This document shows, piece by piece, positions 61,964 through 64,000 of a stretch of DNA of 64,000 nucleotides. Numbering within the stretch: position 1 is the first letter of the stretch; every line of letters begins with the position of its first letter. Under the pieces are notes generated by a model, which was not told the origin of the DNA, made no database searches, and saw only the letters and a list, made by a program, of their open reading frames with translations. The position numbers and the translations under genes are program-made. The stretch spans positions 1 through 64,000 of the forward strand of contig NZ_BAAAIX010000013.1 in NCBI RefSeq assembly GCF_039526385.1, given 5' to 3'. This DNA is from Luteococcus peritonei (lineage in GTDB: Bacteria > Actinomycetota > Actinomycetes > Propionibacteriales > Propionibacteriaceae).

Positions 61964-62908
61964 ATGGCATCCCTCCACCCGCAGATGCAGGCCCGGATCG
62001 ATGCGCTGGGCCCCGAGCCCGACGCTCTGTCCGTGCGCATCGCCCTGCGCGAGCCCTACGGACCCGCCGAGCGGTGGGACCTCGAGGTGGACGATCTGAC
62101 CGCACCCGGTCCGCGGGGCCCGGTGACGGTGCGCCGCTACGCTCCGCGCGGGCTGGGCAGCCTCGCGCCGGGGCTGGTCTGGCTGCACGGCGGCAGCTTC
62201 GACCACGGCGACCTGGACATGCCGGAGGGCGATGCGGTGGCTCGCGGTGTGGCGGGGCGCGGCGGTGCCGTGGTGCTCAGCGTGGACTACCGGCTGGCCC
62301 CGATGGCCGACGGGTCGGTTGGGCGCGGACGGCCCGAGTGGCGCTTCCCTGCTGGCCTCGACGACGTGGTGGCCGGCTTCACCCGGGCGGCGTCGCGGGC
62401 CGAGGAGATGGGCATCGACCCCGCCCGGCTGGCGATCGGCGGCGCCAGCGCCGGTGGCTGCCTGGCGGCCGGTGCCGTGCTGCGCCTGCAGCAGCAGGGG
62501 ATCCGGCCCTGGCAACTGCTGATGGCCTATCCGGTGCTGCACCCGGTGCTGCCCGAGCCGTCGCCGGAACTGGCCGCGGCGCTGCGACGGATGCCGCCGT
62601 CGCTGGGCTTCCCGCCCGAGCTGGTGGCCTCGATGTGCCACAACTACCTCGGCGGGGCCGAACCGGTCCCCGAGGCCTTCCCGGGCCTGGCCCCCGACCT
62701 GTCCGGCTTCCCCGAGACCTATCTGGAGAATGCCGAGCTCGACGACCTGCGCAGCAGCGGCGAGCAGTTCGCCCAACAGCTGCGCGCCGCCGGCGTCGAC
62801 GTCGAGCAGGTGACCTGCCCCGACGTGCCGCACGGCCACCTGAACCGGCTCGGGCTGGATGCGGCGTCGGCCACCATGGACCGGCTGGCAGCCCGACTCT
62901 CCCGCTGA
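61964..62908 (+). CDS. Alpha/beta hydrolase (HSL-type esterase)
   Basis: A 314-aa esterase-like enzyme of the hormone-sensitive-lipase group: oxyanion motif LHGGSF, nucleophile elbow GGASAGG (Ser), the probable acid in ENAELDDLRSSGEQF and the catalytic His in PHGHLN. Its HGGS replaces the more usual HGGG. It should hydrolyse carboxylic esters; the substrate is unknown. It is divergent from the YczE gene, with a leaderless-type promoter. Confidence 0.88.
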   Translation: MASLHPQMQARIDALGPEPDALSVRIALREPYGPAERWDLEVDDLTAPGPRGPVTVRRYAPRGLGSLAPGLVWLHGGSFDHGDLDMPEGDAVARGVAGRGGAVVLSVDYRLAPMADGSVGRGRPEWRFPAGLDDVVAGFTRAASRAEEMGIDPARLAIGGASAGGCLAAGAVLRLQQQGIRPWQLLMAYPVLHPVLPEPSPELAAALRRMPPSLGFPPELVASMCHNYLGGAEPVPEAFPGLAPDLSGFPETYLENAELDDLRSSGEQFAQQLRAAGVDVEQVTCPDVPHGHLNRLGLDAASATMDRLAARLSR

Positions 62909-62968
62909 GCCGGACCCTGTCGCAGCGTCCGCGCGGCTGGGAGGATGGGCCCGGACGAAGGAGTTCGG

Positions 62969-64000
62969 ATGAGCATGGGAATCGGCGTGATCGGCGCCGG
63001 AGACATCAGCAGCGCCTACCTGGAGCACCTGACGCGCTGTCCCGACGTGACGGTGCTGATGGTGGGCAACCGCACCCTCGATAAGGCCCGCGGGGCCGCG
63101 GAGAAGTTCGGGGTGCCGCGCTGGGGCAGCGTCGAGGAGGTGCTGGCCGCCGAGGACGTCGAGCTGGTGGTCAACCTCACCATCCCCGCCGTCCACGCGC
63201 AGGTGACCCGCGCGGCGCTGGAGGCGGGCAAGCACGTCTGGAGCGAGAAGCCGCTGGCCACCAGCCTGGAGGAGTCCGCCGAGCTGGTGCGGCTGGCCGC
63301 CGACCGGGGACTGCGGCTCGGCTGCGCGCCCGACACCATGCTGGGTCCGGTGCTGCAGCAGGGACTGCGGGCCTTCGCCGAGCACGGGGGCAGCCCGCTG
63401 CGCGGCCGCGCCGACTTCGGCTACCGGGGCCCCGACGCCTGGCACCCCAACCCCGCCTTCCTGTTCGCCGACGGTGCCGGCCCCGTGCTCGACGTCGGCC
63501 CCTACTACGTGACGGCGCTGGTGCTGGCCCTGGGATCGGTCACCCGGGTCCGCGCCCTGGGGCAGACGCCACGCAGCGAGCGCGTCGTCGCGCAGGGACC
63601 GAAGGCGGGGGAGCGCTTCCCGGTGCAGGTGCCCACCACCGTCGACGCCCTGCTGGAGCACGAGGGCGGGGCCCAGTCCACCGCCTCGTTCAGCTTCGAC
63701 CAGCCCTTCGCTCGCACCCAGGTGGAGTTCGCCGGCACCGAGGCCGCGGTGATGGGCATCGACCCCAACCAGGAGGGTGGCAGCTGGCAGCTCGCCCGCC
63801 CCGACCAGGAGCCGGAGCAGCACGAGCTCGACGCCGGTGACTTCGGCCGCGGCACCGGCGTGGTGGACATGGTGCGCAGCCTGCGCGACGGGGTGCCCCA
63901 CCGGATGAGCGGCGAGCTGGCCCATCACGTGCTCGAGGTGATGCTGGCCATCGAGTCGGCCGCCCGCAGCGGTGAGGCGGTGGAGCCGGCCTCTCGCGCG
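62969..64000 (+). CDS. Gfo/Idh/MocA-family oxidoreductase (partial, runs off the window)
   Basis: ATG 62969, preceded by AAGGAG 5 nt upstream, opens a frame that stays open for all 344 remaining codons. The N-terminal Rossmann fold begins MGIGVIGAGDISSAYLEHL; the family signature EKPLATSLEES appears near residue 93, followed by the C-terminal alpha/beta domain (GPVLDVGPYYVTALVLALG). It is an NAD(P)-dependent dehydrogenase acting on a sugar or inositol derivative; the 3' end and any operon partners are not visible. Confidence 0.9.
   Translation, partial: MSMGIGVIGAGDISSAYLEHLTRCPDVTVLMVGNRTLDKARGAAEKFGVPRWGSVEEVLAAEDVELVVNLTIPAVHAQVTRAALEAGKHVWSEKPLATSLEESAELVRLAADRGLRLGCAPDTMLGPVLQQGLRAFAEHGGSPLRGRADFGYRGPDAWHPNPAFLFADGAGPVLDVGPYYVTALVLALGSVTRVRALGQTPRSERVVAQGPKAGERFPVQVPTTVDALLEHEGGAQSTASFSFDQPFARTQVEFAGTEAAVMGIDPNQEGGSWQLARPDQEPEQHELDAGDFGRGTGVVDMVRSLRDGVPHRMSGELAHHVLEVMLAIESAARSGEAVEPASRA

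Noticed and set aside
61901..63928. Long minus-strand frame upstream of the YczE-type protein
   Set aside because: It is antisense to the esterase and the Gfo/Idh oxidoreductase; only the final 213 codons are real.

Overview
The window is high-GC actinobacterial DNA. The evidence is GTP-type PEP carboxykinase, MenB and type-II NADH dehydrogenase (menaquinone respiration), a DUF3072 protein, a TadA-associated acidic protein, many GTG starts, and short TANNNT boxes placed exactly 6-7 nt before unled start codons. I would place it among propionibacteria-like or related high-GC Gram-positives, but no rRNA is present to fix the genus.

Positions 1-44 kb read as chromosomal core with accessory inserts. 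In order: the tail of an IS30-type transposase; pckG; tRNA-Arg(ACG); an Lrp regulator and a rifampin-phosphotransferase-like PEP-utilizing enzyme; a lipoprotein; a Na+/H+ antiporter; a tocopherol-cyclase-like protein; a GDPD; menB; small genes; ndh; upp; the acidic protein plus tadA; tRNA-Ser(CGA); a flippase; a K+/H+ antiporter; a HerA-like ATPase; a universal stress protein; an XRE regulator coupled to a broken solute-binding lipoprotein; marC; an orphan phospholipase-C C-terminal domain; an MFS exporter; an MpaB-type oxygenase; and a NarL-type two-component pair. From 34.3 to 41.2 kb lies a tightly overlapping operon (sensor kinase, OmpR regulator, Fe/hexose-phosphate-type ABC importer) followed by a GlpT/UhpT-family organophosphate transporter with tandem repeats in its promoter region. 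A pair of 120-bp direct repeats and a secreted CHAP protein follow.

Positions 44.3-59.1 kb look like an acquired catabolic island with visibly more relaxed codon use. It holds two regulons. First, a ROK repressor with a promoter overlapped by a TTAG...CTAA dyad controls a carbohydrate ABC importer (its binding-protein gene is frameshifted) and a GH38 alpha-mannosidase. Second, an 18-bp LacI/CebR-type palindrome precedes an Fe/organophosphate-type ABC importer, a LacI repressor and a metallophosphoesterase-GDPD fusion enzyme. Together they suggest uptake and dismantling of mannose-containing and glycerophosphodiester compounds. The end of the window carries ribokinase, an SRPBCC protein, a short HTH regulator with a membrane partner, a YczE-type membrane protein, an alpha/beta hydrolase and the start of a Gfo/Idh/MocA oxidoreductase that runs off the edge.

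Three genes carry one lesion each (a lost G near 20373, an in-frame TAG at 24892, a lost G near 46499). These are either genuine young pseudogenes or consensus errors in the assembly.
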